The notes under the pieces are model-generated. The model ran no database searches. It worked only from the letters and a program-made list of their open reading frames with translations, and was not told the origin of the DNA. From positions 541,449,189 to 541,513,188 of the forward strand of contig NC_077227.1 in NCBI RefSeq assembly GCF_027887165.1: a DNA stretch of 64,000 nt, read 5' to 3'. The stretch comes from Monodelphis domestica. Taxonomy: Eukaryota > Chordata > Mammalia > Didelphimorphia > Didelphidae. Position 1 is the first letter of the stretch. Each line of letters begins with the position of its first letter. The position numbers and the translations under genes are program-made. Positions 35,350 to 46,899 of the stretch are shown piece by piece.

Positions 35350-35565
35350 ATCTAGGAGCAGCTGGGTAGCTCAGGGGATTGAGAGCCAGGCCTAGAGACA
35401 GAGGATCCTGGGTTCAAATATGGCCTCAGACTCTTCCTCATTGTGTGACTCCAGGCAAGTCACTAAATTCCCATTGCCTAGCCCTTACCATTCTTTTGCT
35501 TTGAAATCAATCCACAATCCTGAAACAGAAGGACAGGGTTTAAAAAAAAAGAAAGATATTGACTT
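35350..35565 (+). mobile_element. Marsupial tRNA-derived SINE, well preserved
   Basis: A full-length copy: 'gagcagctgggtagctcagg' head, 'cctgggttcaaatatggcc' B box, 'gtgtgactccaggcaagtca', the 'cccattgcctagcccttacc' segment, then an A-rich tail at 35543-35555. Confidence 0.88.
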
Positions 35566-36730
35566 TGTTTAAAGTTGTGTCCTTAATTATAGAGAGGAGG
35601 GACAGAAAGGTACCAATTTTTACTCTATGTTTCCAAATCACCATTGATAATGGTCTCTCCCTGACTCCATTTTCCCTATTGTGCCAATATAGATTATTTT
35701 TTTCATAATGCTGAGTGATAAAATGGAGTGATACAAGAAGGAAAGGGGATGTTTGTCCATTCAGGAAAGTCAAGTTGTATCCATAAGAAACAAGGTTGCA
35801 TACTAGTCATCCTTTTAAATCCAATTTAAAAACTAGCTCCTGTAAAGATTTCCTTGATCATCCTCTGATAAAGATCATCACAACCCAAGCATTAGTCTCA
35901 TAAAACAATTTGTTTCTTCACTTTTTAATTTATCATAAATTATTGTGTATTTGAATCATGTTTTGAGATATTGCTTCCACCTATACTGTAGATGATAATA
36001 GGATAATAGCAAAATTAATTTGTATCTGGAAGAGTTTTCAGACGGTCATCTAGTTAACTGAAATTAGAAAGGCCACATAGATAGCAACTATCAGGTCAGA
36101 ATTTGAATCTAGATTCTTTCATTTCAAAGTTAGTATTCATTCCTCTGCAGTGAAAATATTTTGGATTTAGGGGCCCTCTTTTCTCTTCATTTACCCTTCC
36201 TCTGAATTTAATACCTAATATAAACCTCTGTAGATTATAGAGTCCTAAAAATAAATGGTTTAAAGAAAGTAAAACTATTTCCTATTAAAAGTTTTTGGAA
36301 GACTGAAATTTTAAACTTAAATGTTAGTTTGTGGTAATATTGCTCTATGGGACTTTGATGAGTAATTTTAAAAAGGATCATTACACGTAGGAAATTAAAA
36401 AAAAATAAACCAAAATAAATATCAAACCTCACTTACCAAAAGCAACTAACAAAAACAAAAGAAACTGTTTAGATAGAGTGAAAATTGGATTTTTGTATAA
36501 AGGTTTCACTATAAATCAGGAAAAGTTTCCATAGATGATGCTGTAAATTGAAGGTTTTATAATTACTCATTTACCTCACCTGTAAAATTTGGTCAGATAG
36601 ATTGTTCCAAAGGTACCATGCAGCTCCACTAACCTAAGATTTATAAATAACAACATGAATAAATATTGACTGATTCTGGAGTCAGAGTATTTGGGGAGAA
36701 GTCATACCTCAGATGATTCTAAAGCTCTAT
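35566..36730. other. Gene-free stretch with L2 relic
   Basis: 35820-35990 has weak L2-like phrases ('aaagatttccttgatcatcc'). Otherwise nothing supported. Confidence 0.4.
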
Positions 36731-36734
36731 GGTT

Positions 36735-36995
36735 TTTGTTGCTATTGTTTAGAAATTTTTCAGTCATGACCAAGTCTTTGTGACTCCCCCACCCCTTTTG
36801 TTTAGATTCTCTTGGTAAAAATATTAGAATAGCTTGCCACTTCCTTCTCCAGTTCATTTTATGGATGAAGAACTGAGGCAAATGGGGTTATGTGACTTGC
36901 CAAGGGTCACACAACTAATAAGTGTCTGAGACTAGATTTGAACTCAGAAAGAAGAATCTTCCTGACTCCAGGCCCATCAGTCTCTGTGCACATTC
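36735..36995 (-). mobile_element. Marsupial SINE with MIR-like core, antisense
   Basis: The antisense of the layout at 12630-12860: 'gtcatgaccaagtctttgtg', 'ttgccacttccttctccagt', 'gaagaactgaggcaaatggg', 'gccaagggtcacacaactaa', 'gatttgaactcagaaaga'. Confidence 0.75.
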
Positions 36996-37139
36996 TCTTT
37001 CAACATAGTGAATTGGGTAAAATCAAGAGTAAACAAACCATAGTCATGGGCCAAATCCATTCTATATCTATTTTTGTATAACTCATAGCTAATAGTAATT
37101 TTTTATTTTAAGATAAAATTTTATTGTATTTAAAATGTC

Positions 37140-37275
37140 ACTCAGTCAATAAACATTTATTAAGTGCCTAGTATGTGCTGGGTACTCTGTTGAGTGCAAG
37201 GGATATAAGAAAGGCAAAAGTGAATCCTTGTTTTCAAGGCACTCACAATTCAACAGGAGAAGACTGTAAAAAGTA
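37140..37275 (-). mobile_element. L2-type LINE 3' end, antisense
   Basis: 'cagtcaataaacatttatta' then 'gcctagtatgtgctgggtac', 'ataagaaaggcaaaagtgaa' and 'caaggcactcacaattcaac'. Confidence 0.6.
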
Positions 37276-37910
37276 ACTGAAAAGGGAGGGAGGGTCCTAA
37301 GAAGGGGATGTGATGAAATCCAAAGGTGTACAGGCAGGTAGAAATTTATAAGAAGACTGACCTTGGCACCCTCCTTAAATGTAGAATCTAAGAAGAACTC
37401 TTTAATGTCTACCATCCACCTTTTCCAATTGGAATGCCAGAGGGGTCAAGGGACAGGGATACTGACAAGCTATGAGAGTGTGAGTTTCAGGTTTGATGTG
37501 ATCTTGCAGGACCATGAAGTTTTGGGGAATATATACTTAGCTCCTAGGTAGACTATTATTTTTAAAAGCCCATATTTGGCCTTCTGACTATAATTTGCTA
37601 AGCCCTGGAACAGATGGGTCCTGACATCTCTGCTGGGTATTGATTTATGATTCTATGGTGCTTTTGCTTTATCTAACTCCCCTTACCAATTTCCTTATTT
37701 CTATCAAAGGTAATTTTCTTTTCTGAGGTAAGCACATCTTTAATGAATCTTCAGTTTTTCACCTAATCAATCATCAAGAACTATTTCTCATATATATATT
37801 CTATTTAATCCACTCTATCCTCATCAACACTTCATAACTACATACCTACATCAAATTAACATTGGGTTCCTGACTAGTTTTCTTGCCATTAAAGAAAGAA
37901 GAGGAGAGAG

Positions 37911-38049
37911 GAAGGAAGGAAGGAAGGAAGGAAGGAAGGAAGGAAGGAAGGAAGGAAGGAAGGAAGGAAGGAAGGAAGGAAGGAAGGAAGGAAGGAAGGA
38001 AGGAAGGAAGGAAGGAAGGAAGGAAGGAAGGAAGGAAGGAAGGAAGGAA
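37911..38049 (+). repeat. (GGAA)n microsatellite
   Basis: 139 bases of uninterrupted GGAA/AAGG, ending exactly where the L1-type 5' region starts. The minus-strand frames reading Ser-Phe-Leu-Pro repeats (37846-38172) come only from this tract. Confidence 0.98.
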
Positions 38050-38110
38050 AGAATAACTCCAAGTCTCAGAGCAAAACTGGTGGAATCCAAAAGGAGACTC
38101 AGTGAGAACA

Positions 38111-38340
38111 TGAACCCCAGGACAAGGAAGTTTGTAGCTCACTTGGCCTGTGTAAGCCCAGAACAAGGCCAAGAACCCCTACACAGGATCAAGGCAAAGT
38201 TGCAATCCCCCAGGGCAAGGTAGTCCAGTGTGACTGACCTGATTGAGCCCAGAATGAGACCAAAACCCCCACCCAAGCATGAGGCTAGACCCTGAACCCC
38301 AGAACAAAGTAGCTCACAGTTATCTGAGCTCTACAAGCCA
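38111..38340 (+). repeat. Tandem 5' monomers of the L1-type element
   Basis: Two full units and one partial begin at 38111, 38201 and 38293 (period 90-92). Each starts 'tgaacccc' or 'tgcaatcccc', then a CAGG/CAGA-ACAAGGTAGT-like segment, GTGAGCTC/CTGACCTG-like phrases and 'gcccaga..aaggcc'. Tandem 5' units are known promoters in some mammalian L1 families. Confidence 0.65.
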
Positions 38341-39254
38341 TTGGCAGTTCAAGGGGTGATTGAATCAGCAGTTGGAAGTGGCTTTCAGATTTCAAAGCTC
38401 TCAGCCCATAGGCCATCATACCACCTTAGAGGAATGGAAACTAGTAGAAATCCAGAAATAGGGCTAAGGGTAGAAGCAAGGAAAAAACTGAAGTTTAAGA
38501 TATATCCTCTACCCTGAGAACAAAGAAGCTCTTTATGATAAAAAAGGAAAAGTCAAGAAAAAGACTGAGAAAATGAGCAAACATCAAGAAAACCACAGAC
38601 CATAGACAATTTTTATGGAGACAAAGAAGAGCAAAGCACAAATACATAAGGGAACAGTAAAAGCAAAGCAAATGCATGCAAAACATCAAACACAAATATG
38701 AATTGGTCTCAGGCTCTGGAAGAGCCCAAAAAGGATTTCAAAAATCAATGAAGAAAAGTAGAGGAAAAATGGAAAAGAGAAATGAAAGCAATGCAAGAAG
38801 AAAACAACAGCAAAATTGACAAAATTGCAAAAACTCATGAAAGAAAATCACTCCTTAAAAATTAAAATTGGGTAACTGGAAGCCAATGACTTAATGAGAC
38901 ACAAAGAAAATATAAAATAAAAGGAAAAAAAAAGAAGAAAAAAAAAACAAAAGAAAATGTAAAATATCTCACTGGGAAAATAAATGATATGGAAAATATA
39001 TCCAGAAGGGACAATTTAAGAATTACAAGAAAGCCTAGACATCATAATACAAAAAATTAACAATCAAAATGACCCTGATATTCTTGCACAAGAGAGTAGA
39101 ATAGAAATTAAAAGAATACACAGATCACCTAATGAACTAAGTCCTCAAATGACAACTACCAGGAATATTATAGCTAAAATAAAGAGCCCCAAAGTCAAGG
39201 AAAAATTACTATAAGAAGCCAGAAAGAAACAATTCAAATACCATGGAGTTATGT

Positions 39255-39950
39255 GCTGAATTACATTTTTTAAGGGAAAATTTTAGGGTTGTGACTTAAT
39301 CTAAATTTAATTGGTTGCCAGGGTATATCCCAAATAAAATACCCCAAGTCAGTTTGGAAATTTATGGTGGTTTAATTAATATAGAGGGAGGGATTTAAGG
39401 AAAAGAGAGGGGAAAAGAGTATAGGATTTCTCCCGCCTGGCCTGTGCTAGGGAGAGTTCAAAGACCTCTGCCAAGAGGTCTTCTCAGAAGATTAGAGGCT
39501 TTCCTAAGAGGATCATATTTTGGAAGGTAAAGGAGAAAAGAATCAGCCTAAACTCTGAGAGAGTTCAGAGAAGATGCCTCACCTGAACTAGGTTACTAAG
39601 CTTCCCCAGTAGTGGATCAAGGACTCTCATTACCAAACCTGGACAATAGCTTCTGCCATGCCAAGATACCAAGACACTCAGCATGCTGCTACCAGAGCCA
39701 CCTCTCCATGAAAAGAGACCAGAGAGAGGAAGTGATACCAAGTATATAGACCATTTTTACATCAATTTCCTGCATCTCACATGTAGCAATGTTAGCTTAA
39801 GCTTGACTTAGGACTGCCAAGGGGTCTGTCAGTTGTTTTTGATTCGTCATTTGCTAGCACTTGTCTGTCATAAGCCATCCTTCTCAATACTTAATCCTTA
39901 AGTAGTGGTGTAGACATTCCTCTTTTGTTAGACTAAGCAGGGTGGAGTAA
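39255..39950 (-). mobile_element. LTR nested in the L1-type element
   Basis: It interrupts ORF1-like sequence; the L1 phrase resumes at about 39953 with a short 'ggagt' repeated on both sides (39244-39248 and about 39943-39947), a possible target duplication. On the minus strand it carries a CT-rich stretch, an AATTAAACC polyadenylation-like motif near 39375, and a 'tgacttggggtattttattt' to 'ccctggcaacca' end. That end resembles the 3' end of family-A LTRs at 11180 and 47770. Confidence 0.55.
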
Positions 39951-42051
39951 TCTAAAATTCACATAGGATTTAGCAACTTCCATATTAAGGGATCTGAAAA
40001 TTATGAATATTATTTTTCCAACAGGCAAAAGATCAAAGTTTACAACCCAGAATCTCCTATTGGGAAAAAAAAACCTAATATATTCTTTCAGGGGAAAATG
40101 GTCATTTAATAAAATAAAAGGTTTCCAAGCATTTCTGATGAAAAAACTATACCCAATCAGAAAATTTGATGTCTAAACACCAGACCAAAGGAAAACCTAA
40201 AAATGTAAATAAGAAAGAGAAAATTTCAAGGGTTCAATGAAGTCAAACTGTTCATATTCCTATAATGAAAGATGACATTTGTAATTCCTTAATGTTTTGT
40301 CAGTATTAGAACAGTTAGAAGAATATATAGACAGGAGGTGTGGGAGTGAGCTTATTAGGATGATATGATGCAAAAACATCATGTGATGAAAAGAAGATTA
40401 CAATGAGAGAAAATGGAGAGGAGAGGTGAAATGTGCTAAATTATCTTACTTAAAGAGATTTGAAAAATTATGAAAGTGGAGAAGAGGATGAGGGTGGTGA
40501 TGGGCAATGTTTAAACCTTACTCTAATCATGATTGGGTCAGAGAGAAAATAACTCATTTGAGTACAGAATTCTAACTTTTCTTTTAGAGATAGGAGAGGA
40601 ACATGACCAGGGGGAGGGTAATAGAAGGAAAGGGGCAGTAGGAAGTTGTAATTGAAAGCAAAAAACTTACAAACAGACAGAGGGAAAGGAGAAAGAGGTG
40701 GATCAAAAGAGGAAAGTAAGATTGAGGGGAGCACAGAGTTAGTAACTATGATTATGAATGTGAATTAGATGAACTCACTCAAAAAACAAAAGCAGATAGC
40801 TAAAAAGATTAAAAACTAGACTCTTATGATATATTATTTACAAGAAACATATTTGAGACAGGGAGACACACATAAGGTAAAGGTAAGGAGCTGAGTCAGA
40901 ATATTGTGCATGATTTGAAGTAAAAAGGCAGGATTAGCAATCACAATCTCAGATAAAGCTAAAACAGAAATTAATCTAATTTTAAAAAGCTTGTTAAAAA
41001 GTACTATAAATAATGAAGGAATATAAATTCTAAATATATTTGCACCAAATGGCATAGTCTCCAAATGCTTAAATGAGAAGTTAAATGACATTCAGAGGTA
41101 ATAGATAATAAACTATTCTAATAGGGTCCTTAATTTACCCCTTTCAGATATAAAATAAACAAAAAAAAGTAAAGGAATTGAAAGACATTTTACAAAAGTT
41201 AGACCTGATAGATCACTGGAAAAAAATTGAATGGGCATAGAAGGAAATGTACCTTCTTTTCAGAAAAACATTATACCTTCACAAAAATTCACCATTTACT
41301 AGAGTATGAAAACTCAAAAACCAAATGTAGAAAAACAGAAATCGTGATTGCATCTTTTTCAGATTGTACTTCAATAAAAATGATAATCAATAAGGGTTCA
41401 TGAAAAGACAAATCAAAATTAATTGGAAACTAAAAAATGCTTAAAAATTGTGTGGACCAAAGAAGAAATTATAGAAACAATCAATAATTTCATTAAGGAG
41501 AATGACAATGAAAACACAATATATCAAAAATTTGTGGAATATAGTCAAAGCTTTACTTAAGGGAAAATTTATATCTTTTAATTCTTTCATCAATAAAATC
41601 TAGAAAATGCAAGGAATTGGACATGCAACTGAAAAAAAAAGACCATAGAAAAAGAATAATAAAAATCCCTAATTAAAGATTGAAGGAGAAATTAATAAAA
41701 TTAAACATAATACAACCATTGAAATAATAAATATCAGTAGGAAAGGACCTAACTATAAAAAATACTGATAGTAGCTCTTCTTGTGGTAGAAAAGAATTGA
41801 AAACTGAGGGGTGTCCATCAATTATGAAATGTCTGAACAAATTGAAGTATACATATTTGAGATGGAATATTGTGCTATAAGAAATGATAAGCAGGATGAT
41901 TTTAGAAAAAGCTAGAATGATCTACAGGAACTGATAGAGAGCAAAATAAGCAGAACCAGGAGAACAGTGTACACAGTCACAGTAATATTGTACAATGATA
42001 AAGTGGGAAAATTTGGCAACTCTCAGCAATGCAATGATCTGGGACAATTTT

Positions 42052-42189
42052 GAAGTATTTATGACAAAGAATACTATCCACTCCCAGAGAAAGAACTGTT
42101 GGAGTCAGCTGCATATCCAAGAAGTATTTATGACAAAGAATACTATCCACTCCCAGAGAAAGAACTGTTGGAGTCAGCTGCATATCCAA
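42052..42189 (+). repeat. Exact 69-bp tandem duplication
   Basis: 42052-42120 and 42121-42189 are identical and adjacent, inside the L1 3' end. No other L1 3' end in the window (for example 34135-34497) has this doubling. Confidence 0.97.
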
Positions 42190-42589
42190 GTATGCAATTT
42201 TTTCACATCAGTAGATTTATAGTTCTATTTTGAAGTTTTGGTATTGTATGAGTGTTTTCTTGCGACAATGACCAATATGGAAGTGTGTTTTTCATGATAA
42301 TACATGTATGGACAAAATAAATTTTTTTATCATTTCTGAATGGGGGGAGGGAAGGAAGGGAGATAGTTTGAATCTTATAATTTTGGAAATTATTATTACA
42401 TATAATTGTGAAAATAAAAGAAAATCTCAACTTCATGCCAAATATTGGGTATTTCTTTCTTGAATTACAAACTCTCACTGAGAATTACAAACATATTTCC
42501 AATAATTTCTCCCCAAGCAAATATTTTGATTTGTCAGTGAAAATAAGGTTTATATCTTATAGTTAGGTAGATTACTAGATGTGGATATT

Positions 42590-42840
42590 GATATAGATAT
42601 TTCTCTCTACATATATATCTATTTTTATCTATACTCAAACTCACACCTTTAAAGGATGCATATATTCCTGAAGGATATGAGTATGTATGTATGTGTAGAG
42701 ATGTAAATATCTCTCTAGGTCTGTGTGGGTATAAGGAAAGAGGAAGATATCCTTATCAAATATGCATATATACTTGTGTGTATGTATGAGTATATATCTA
42801 TGTTTGTAAGTATGTGTGTGTAAAAATACATCCCTTTTAA
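42590..42840 (+). repeat. TATG/TATC-rich simple sequence
   Basis: Interrupted TATCTA, GTATGT and TGTATG steps. Source of the Tyr/His-rich false frame at 42641-42853. Confidence 0.75.
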
Positions 42841-43111
42841 TTTCCTCTGCCAATGAAGGATGAAATTATTATTAGGTCAAATCAAGAAATTATTATCTGA
42901 CCTATAATTTTTGCAAAGAAAATTCTAAATGTCTGGATAACTGAAGACTCATCCCTCTTCCCATCATTAATATTTCTTCCTTTTATGTCTGATTATTATT
43001 TTATGATTCTGAAGTCTACATCTACATTTTTGTGAAGATAACCTGTCTTATGATCTGATGATGATTCCTTTTTGTAGCATCCCAAGCATATTCACATCTA
43101 TGAAATATAAA

Positions 43112-43742
43112 TGACTGTATGGCAACTGTGTCTCCAAGCATAAGGTTATACCAATGAGGCTTGTGAAGGTAACCTTGAACTGGCCATGTGGCCCTTGGCT
43201 AAGACAAACTCATTAACATGCTCGGACTCAATTCCCCAGGAAAGCAGGGTTTGCAATCTACACGCCCAAAGGTGTTCCCTCTACCTTGCCACCCAATCTT
43301 AATTGTATATACTTTGTGATGTGGTTACTAAGTCCTTGGGAGTACCGCCCAAGCAGGACAGGAATAAATTCGGAGGCACTCCCATGAACTTCCTCTTGCC
43401 TCTTGCCTCTTGGTCTTTCCCTTCCATGGAGCTCCACTGGGCTCCTCAATAACTATATCTCTCTCTCCTCTTGACCTTCTCCTTCCCCGAGGCTGTAACC
43501 ATCTTGGCCTGCATTTCCTATCTTAATCTCCTCCTCCACCTCATGTTCCTTTGTACTCATACTCTCCTATCAAAGGGAGTATCATAGGGATTGCCTGCCC
43601 TATTCAAACACTGACTTGTCCCTGTCTTTCATTTCCACCCTGGTTCTCGGTTCCTACCTCTCCTCGGGTCCCATCACAAAGGTGAGCCCCTTCCCTTGTG
43701 GGACCCTGCTGGTCAGGGAAGTCCATTAAGGAAAACCCCACA
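43112..43742 (+). mobile_element. Solo LTR, GC-richer family
   Basis: A block starting near 'tgtatggcaactg' and ending 'gaaaaccccaca' (TG..CA ends). It includes a CCAAT box near 43292, a TATA/AATAAA-like 'aataaattcgg' near 43362, a long CT-rich stretch and 'cctacctctcctcgggtccc'. The composition contrast with its flanks is strong. No target duplication is visible. Confidence 0.6.
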
Positions 43743-44074
43743 CTTTTATTTTTGCCCTCCATAGATCTTTACAAATTGCTCTTCATCATGATTCTCTACT
43801 CTGGACCCCAGATTTCTTTCTATTAGTATCTTCTTGATTTATAATGAAACATCTTGCCTCCATCCCTTTCCTAATTATGGTCTTTAAAATAAATTGTTTC
43901 TATTATATATTAACACATGTACCATCCATAGCATATTACCCATCATCTTGAAGAAGGAAGAGTGAGGGAGAGCACATGGATTGAAAAATGTCAGAAAATG
44001 ATTATTGAGATTTGTGTCAAAATCTTATCTGGAAAAAAATTAAAAGTTTAAGAAAAAAGTTACACATCTGCACA

Positions 44075-44400
44075 GACGGAGATTTTGAACCTTTGACTTC
44101 ATTCCCCAGAAGTCCTTAGTATTTTCCAAAATCCCCTATAATCTCTCTTGTGTCTCCACATTGGTGGGATCATGTTATTGGTATTTAACTGGTGGTAACT
44201 CCTCCCATGCTCTTTCTTTGGGATGATGCAGCAAGTATGGTGGTAAGTTAAGCACAGGGATTTTAAATGGGCTAATCAGCCATGAGCACATGGTTTTTAT
44301 TTTGCATCCTCTTTATTCCTTGATTTTCTAATGATCTTTAATAAACCTCATAAAATATATTATTTTTTATTAACAGAGATTATAATTTAATTTTTACACA
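44075..44400 (+). mobile_element. LTR fragment, family C (copy 1)
   Basis: Shares order and phrases with 48150-48405: 'ttgaacc..gactt/ctatg', 'ttccccagaagtcct/acttcct', 'tgtctccacattggtggg' against 'tgtcctcacatttgcatgg', then a TTTTTAT region and an AATAAA (44340-44345) with 'aaaatatattat' after it. An LTR 3' half with polyadenylation signal. Confidence 0.5.
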
Positions 44401-45059
44401 TCATAAGTCATTTTCTACTTTTAATTCTTGTTGTATCATCTCAGTAATGCCTATGATGTTAAACATTCCTCCTTGCATTAAATCTTCCATTTCTTCTTGC
44501 TTATTGTCAAAACCCTGTGTATTTATACATGCATAGACATTTGCAGCTATGATTTTTATTACTACTTCTTTCTTGGATTTTTTCTCCTTTGAATATATCT
44601 CTCTATATAACACAACTACTAATCTGCTTTCATGTTATTGATTCTCCATGGTCTCTAGCTTGACGTATATACATAGACAGTTTTCTCCTTTCCCCTAGTG
44701 TTCATTTTTAGTGGACTTAGAAATTAAAAATGTGTGTGCTGACTGAAAACTAAATATGGGGTGTATTAAAGGCAAAAGGAAGAATGTAGAAGTATCTATA
44801 TGGGCTTGCAGAATGACAATCAGAATTATATAAGTCCCTGAAAGGATAAACATGTTTGAGTTGGGATAGGATTGTTTATGATCCTTGTTCCTGTAAAGGT
44901 TAAAATTAATGATTGGATGATGACTATTTGAAATAATGTCATTGCCAGTATTTATTATATCTTGAGTCAGAAATTGATTTACAAATAGAGAGGAAGCAAT
45001 AAAGATAAGAAATATGAGGGAGATAGGGAACTTATCTATCTTATCAACCTAAATGTTTT

Positions 45060-46640
45060 GCTCTCAGTCTACTTAATCCAGGCAGAGATTAGCTCTCAAC
45101 CAGGAAGGCTGGCAGTGAGTAACCACATGGACTCCTCCAAGATGGAAGCTAGTCTCTCCAGAAGTTAGGAAAGGGGCCAGCTTTTTACTCACCAACAAAG
45201 TAATCCAAGAGTCAGAGACCATGTAGAAGCCAAGCTCCAAGTCCATGATCCAAGCCATGGTTTCCAGCGAAGCTCCCTCGAAGACTATTTAAGACTCCCC
45301 AGAAGACAATCTCTTAGACTATCTTCTCAAAGATAATCTTCCCTGAAGTAGTTCAGGGCTTGCTTTTTATGGTGTAAGGATTGAGGTACAGGGGATAAGG
45401 AAGCATTGGTAACAGTGAATGGAGGAGGTGAAGGGACAGAGAGACGAGAGCTGGTGAGGTAAATGGATAAAGGTACCCTCAGGGCTGAGAGACAAATATT
45501 TGTAGTTCCCTCACACTCACCCCAAAAAGAGACACCCTGAGTAAATTTAGGTTAAGGATGACAGGACCAGTGGTTTTGAATGGACTTCTGGGGAATAATG
45601 GAGTTTACTCTTCAAGGCTTAACTGGTAGTGGACACCCCAGAAGTCCTCCTTTGCCTTGCATGGCAGACTGTCATTGTTGGCTTTCGTTGTTTAGCCTAG
45701 GCTAATGGTTAGTCCAGCCCACCACCCTCTTTTCTTTTTATCCTCCTTTAATTCAAATCTGACTGTGATTTTCTATTTAAAAGGTGGTTTAATAATTCTA
45801 GTTTGCTTCTTCTTCAGCTGAGCCAACATGGCTCAGATTCAGCTTATCTTTCTTCTTCTTAGCTAATCACTGTCTATCCTAACTTAATAAGTGGTCAGTG
45901 TCCTTCTTGGGAAGGTTAAGGGATCAGCCCCTTTCAGCAGTTGTTGTTGTTTGGTTCTTCCTCTAATGGATGCACTCAAACATACAGAAATCTTCTTCGT
46001 CTTCTAGTAAGGGAAATGGAGGTCAGGCTCTTTTCATAGGTTGGGATCTAGACCCTCAGGTCGTTACACCTCACTCAACAGAGTTCAGAAGGTAAAGAAC
46101 CTTTCTGTTTAGCTGTTTCTCCCACAATCTTCTTCTCTCACTTCAACTGTCACTCCTCCTCCCATTATATTCCAAATAATGGCTGCTCAATTTCAGTGTA
46201 CAGAAATGCAAAATCTTGGTTCTCAGTTTTCCTTTCTACAATGGTGACTTCTTGTCCATTGCCCTCCTCACAGGGGCCATTTGTAGTTTCCAAATTGTTT
46301 AGCATTGCCCAGGGGGCAGTGTCTGTAGGGTTGACTTCTCACCTTCTGAAGGTTAAGTTCTCATCAAAAAGATTCACAGATTCCTGACTGATTGAATTTC
46401 TAAGGGTGTGAATTCTCTAAGTACCTTGTTATCATCTCACCTAATACTAAGTGGGGTATTTAATCTTTTTATTGATTCAATTCAAAAGTAGAAAAAAGAG
46501 AGTTAATCCTGTCTTTATAATTTAGTGAGGTACTAAATAGGGGTACTAAAGTTATTGTTAACTCAGGGTAGACAATAAAGAATTCTCTTTCACACACTGC
46601 CCCTCAGTTTAATTGCCCATTTAAATTATAGGTTCATCAG
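45060..46640 (-). mobile_element. Probable endogenous-retrovirus-derived block
   Basis: A long stretch of mixed composition that differs from the surrounding AT-rich DNA. On the minus strand it has a CATAAAAAGC TATA-like motif (near 45375), CT-rich runs and no sustained coding frame. I read it as LTR or LTR plus non-coding retroviral sequence, but cannot assign a family or ends. It contains a perfect inverted repeat (45582-45647). Confidence 0.3.
45582..45647. repeat. 12-bp perfect inverted repeat
   Basis: 'ggacttctgggg' at 45582-45593 and its exact reverse complement 'ccccagaagtcc' at 45636-45647, separated by 42 bases. Confidence 0.9.
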
Positions 46641-46899
46641 AAAGCACCCATGAACATCTTTATCCTGAGCCATTACTAAGTGAAAAGGAATGATAACAAA
46701 ACGTAATATAAACTATGAGCAACAAAAGGAAAGATAACTGTCGCATGAAATGATTTTTTTTTCAAAATTTCCTTTTTATGTATGATGAAACTACTTCATT
46801 TATCACTCCATGGAGAACCTATGAATCTTCTTTTCTTTCTTTAAGTCACACTTTCCTCCTGTCTCCTGATTTTATGGCAAAAATGTCTGTAAGTACATG

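Larger units (their letters stand above)
38050..42425 (+). mobile_element. Long, decayed L1-type element lacking the RT region
   Basis: In order: 5' region with tandem monomers (38111-38340), ORF1-like Lys/Glu-rich sequence (about 38600-39250), a nested LTR (39255-39950), an inter-ORF spacer (about 39955-40780) and an ORF2 endonuclease-like region (about 40790-41760). It then jumps at about 41765 straight to the ORF2 C-terminal/3' UTR (41770-42425). The reverse-transcriptase part, normally over 2 kb, is absent. Both frames have many stops. This resembles HAL1-like 'half L1' elements or an internal deletion. It is non-autonomous and dead. Minus-strand frames such as 40468-40734 are shadows. 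Confidence 0.65.

Noticed and set aside
35350..35420. tRNA-gene-like A and B boxes
   Set aside because: These belong to the tRNA-derived head of a SINE. The full SINE body and tail follow and no cloverleaf is complete. The same applies to 15005-15070.
37846..38172. Ser-Phe-Leu-Pro repeat proteins on the minus strand
   Set aside because: Translation of the (GGAA)n microsatellite in two frames.
38590..39250. Possible L1 ORF1 gene
   Set aside because: ORF1-like sequence is interrupted by stops and by an LTR, so it is recorded only as part of the dead element.
42052..42189. Possible CRISPR-like or satellite array
   Set aside because: Only two adjacent identical copies with no spacers, inside an L1 3' end, in a vertebrate genome.
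43258..43449. 63-codon minus-strand frame
   Set aside because: Inside a solo LTR, with no domain.
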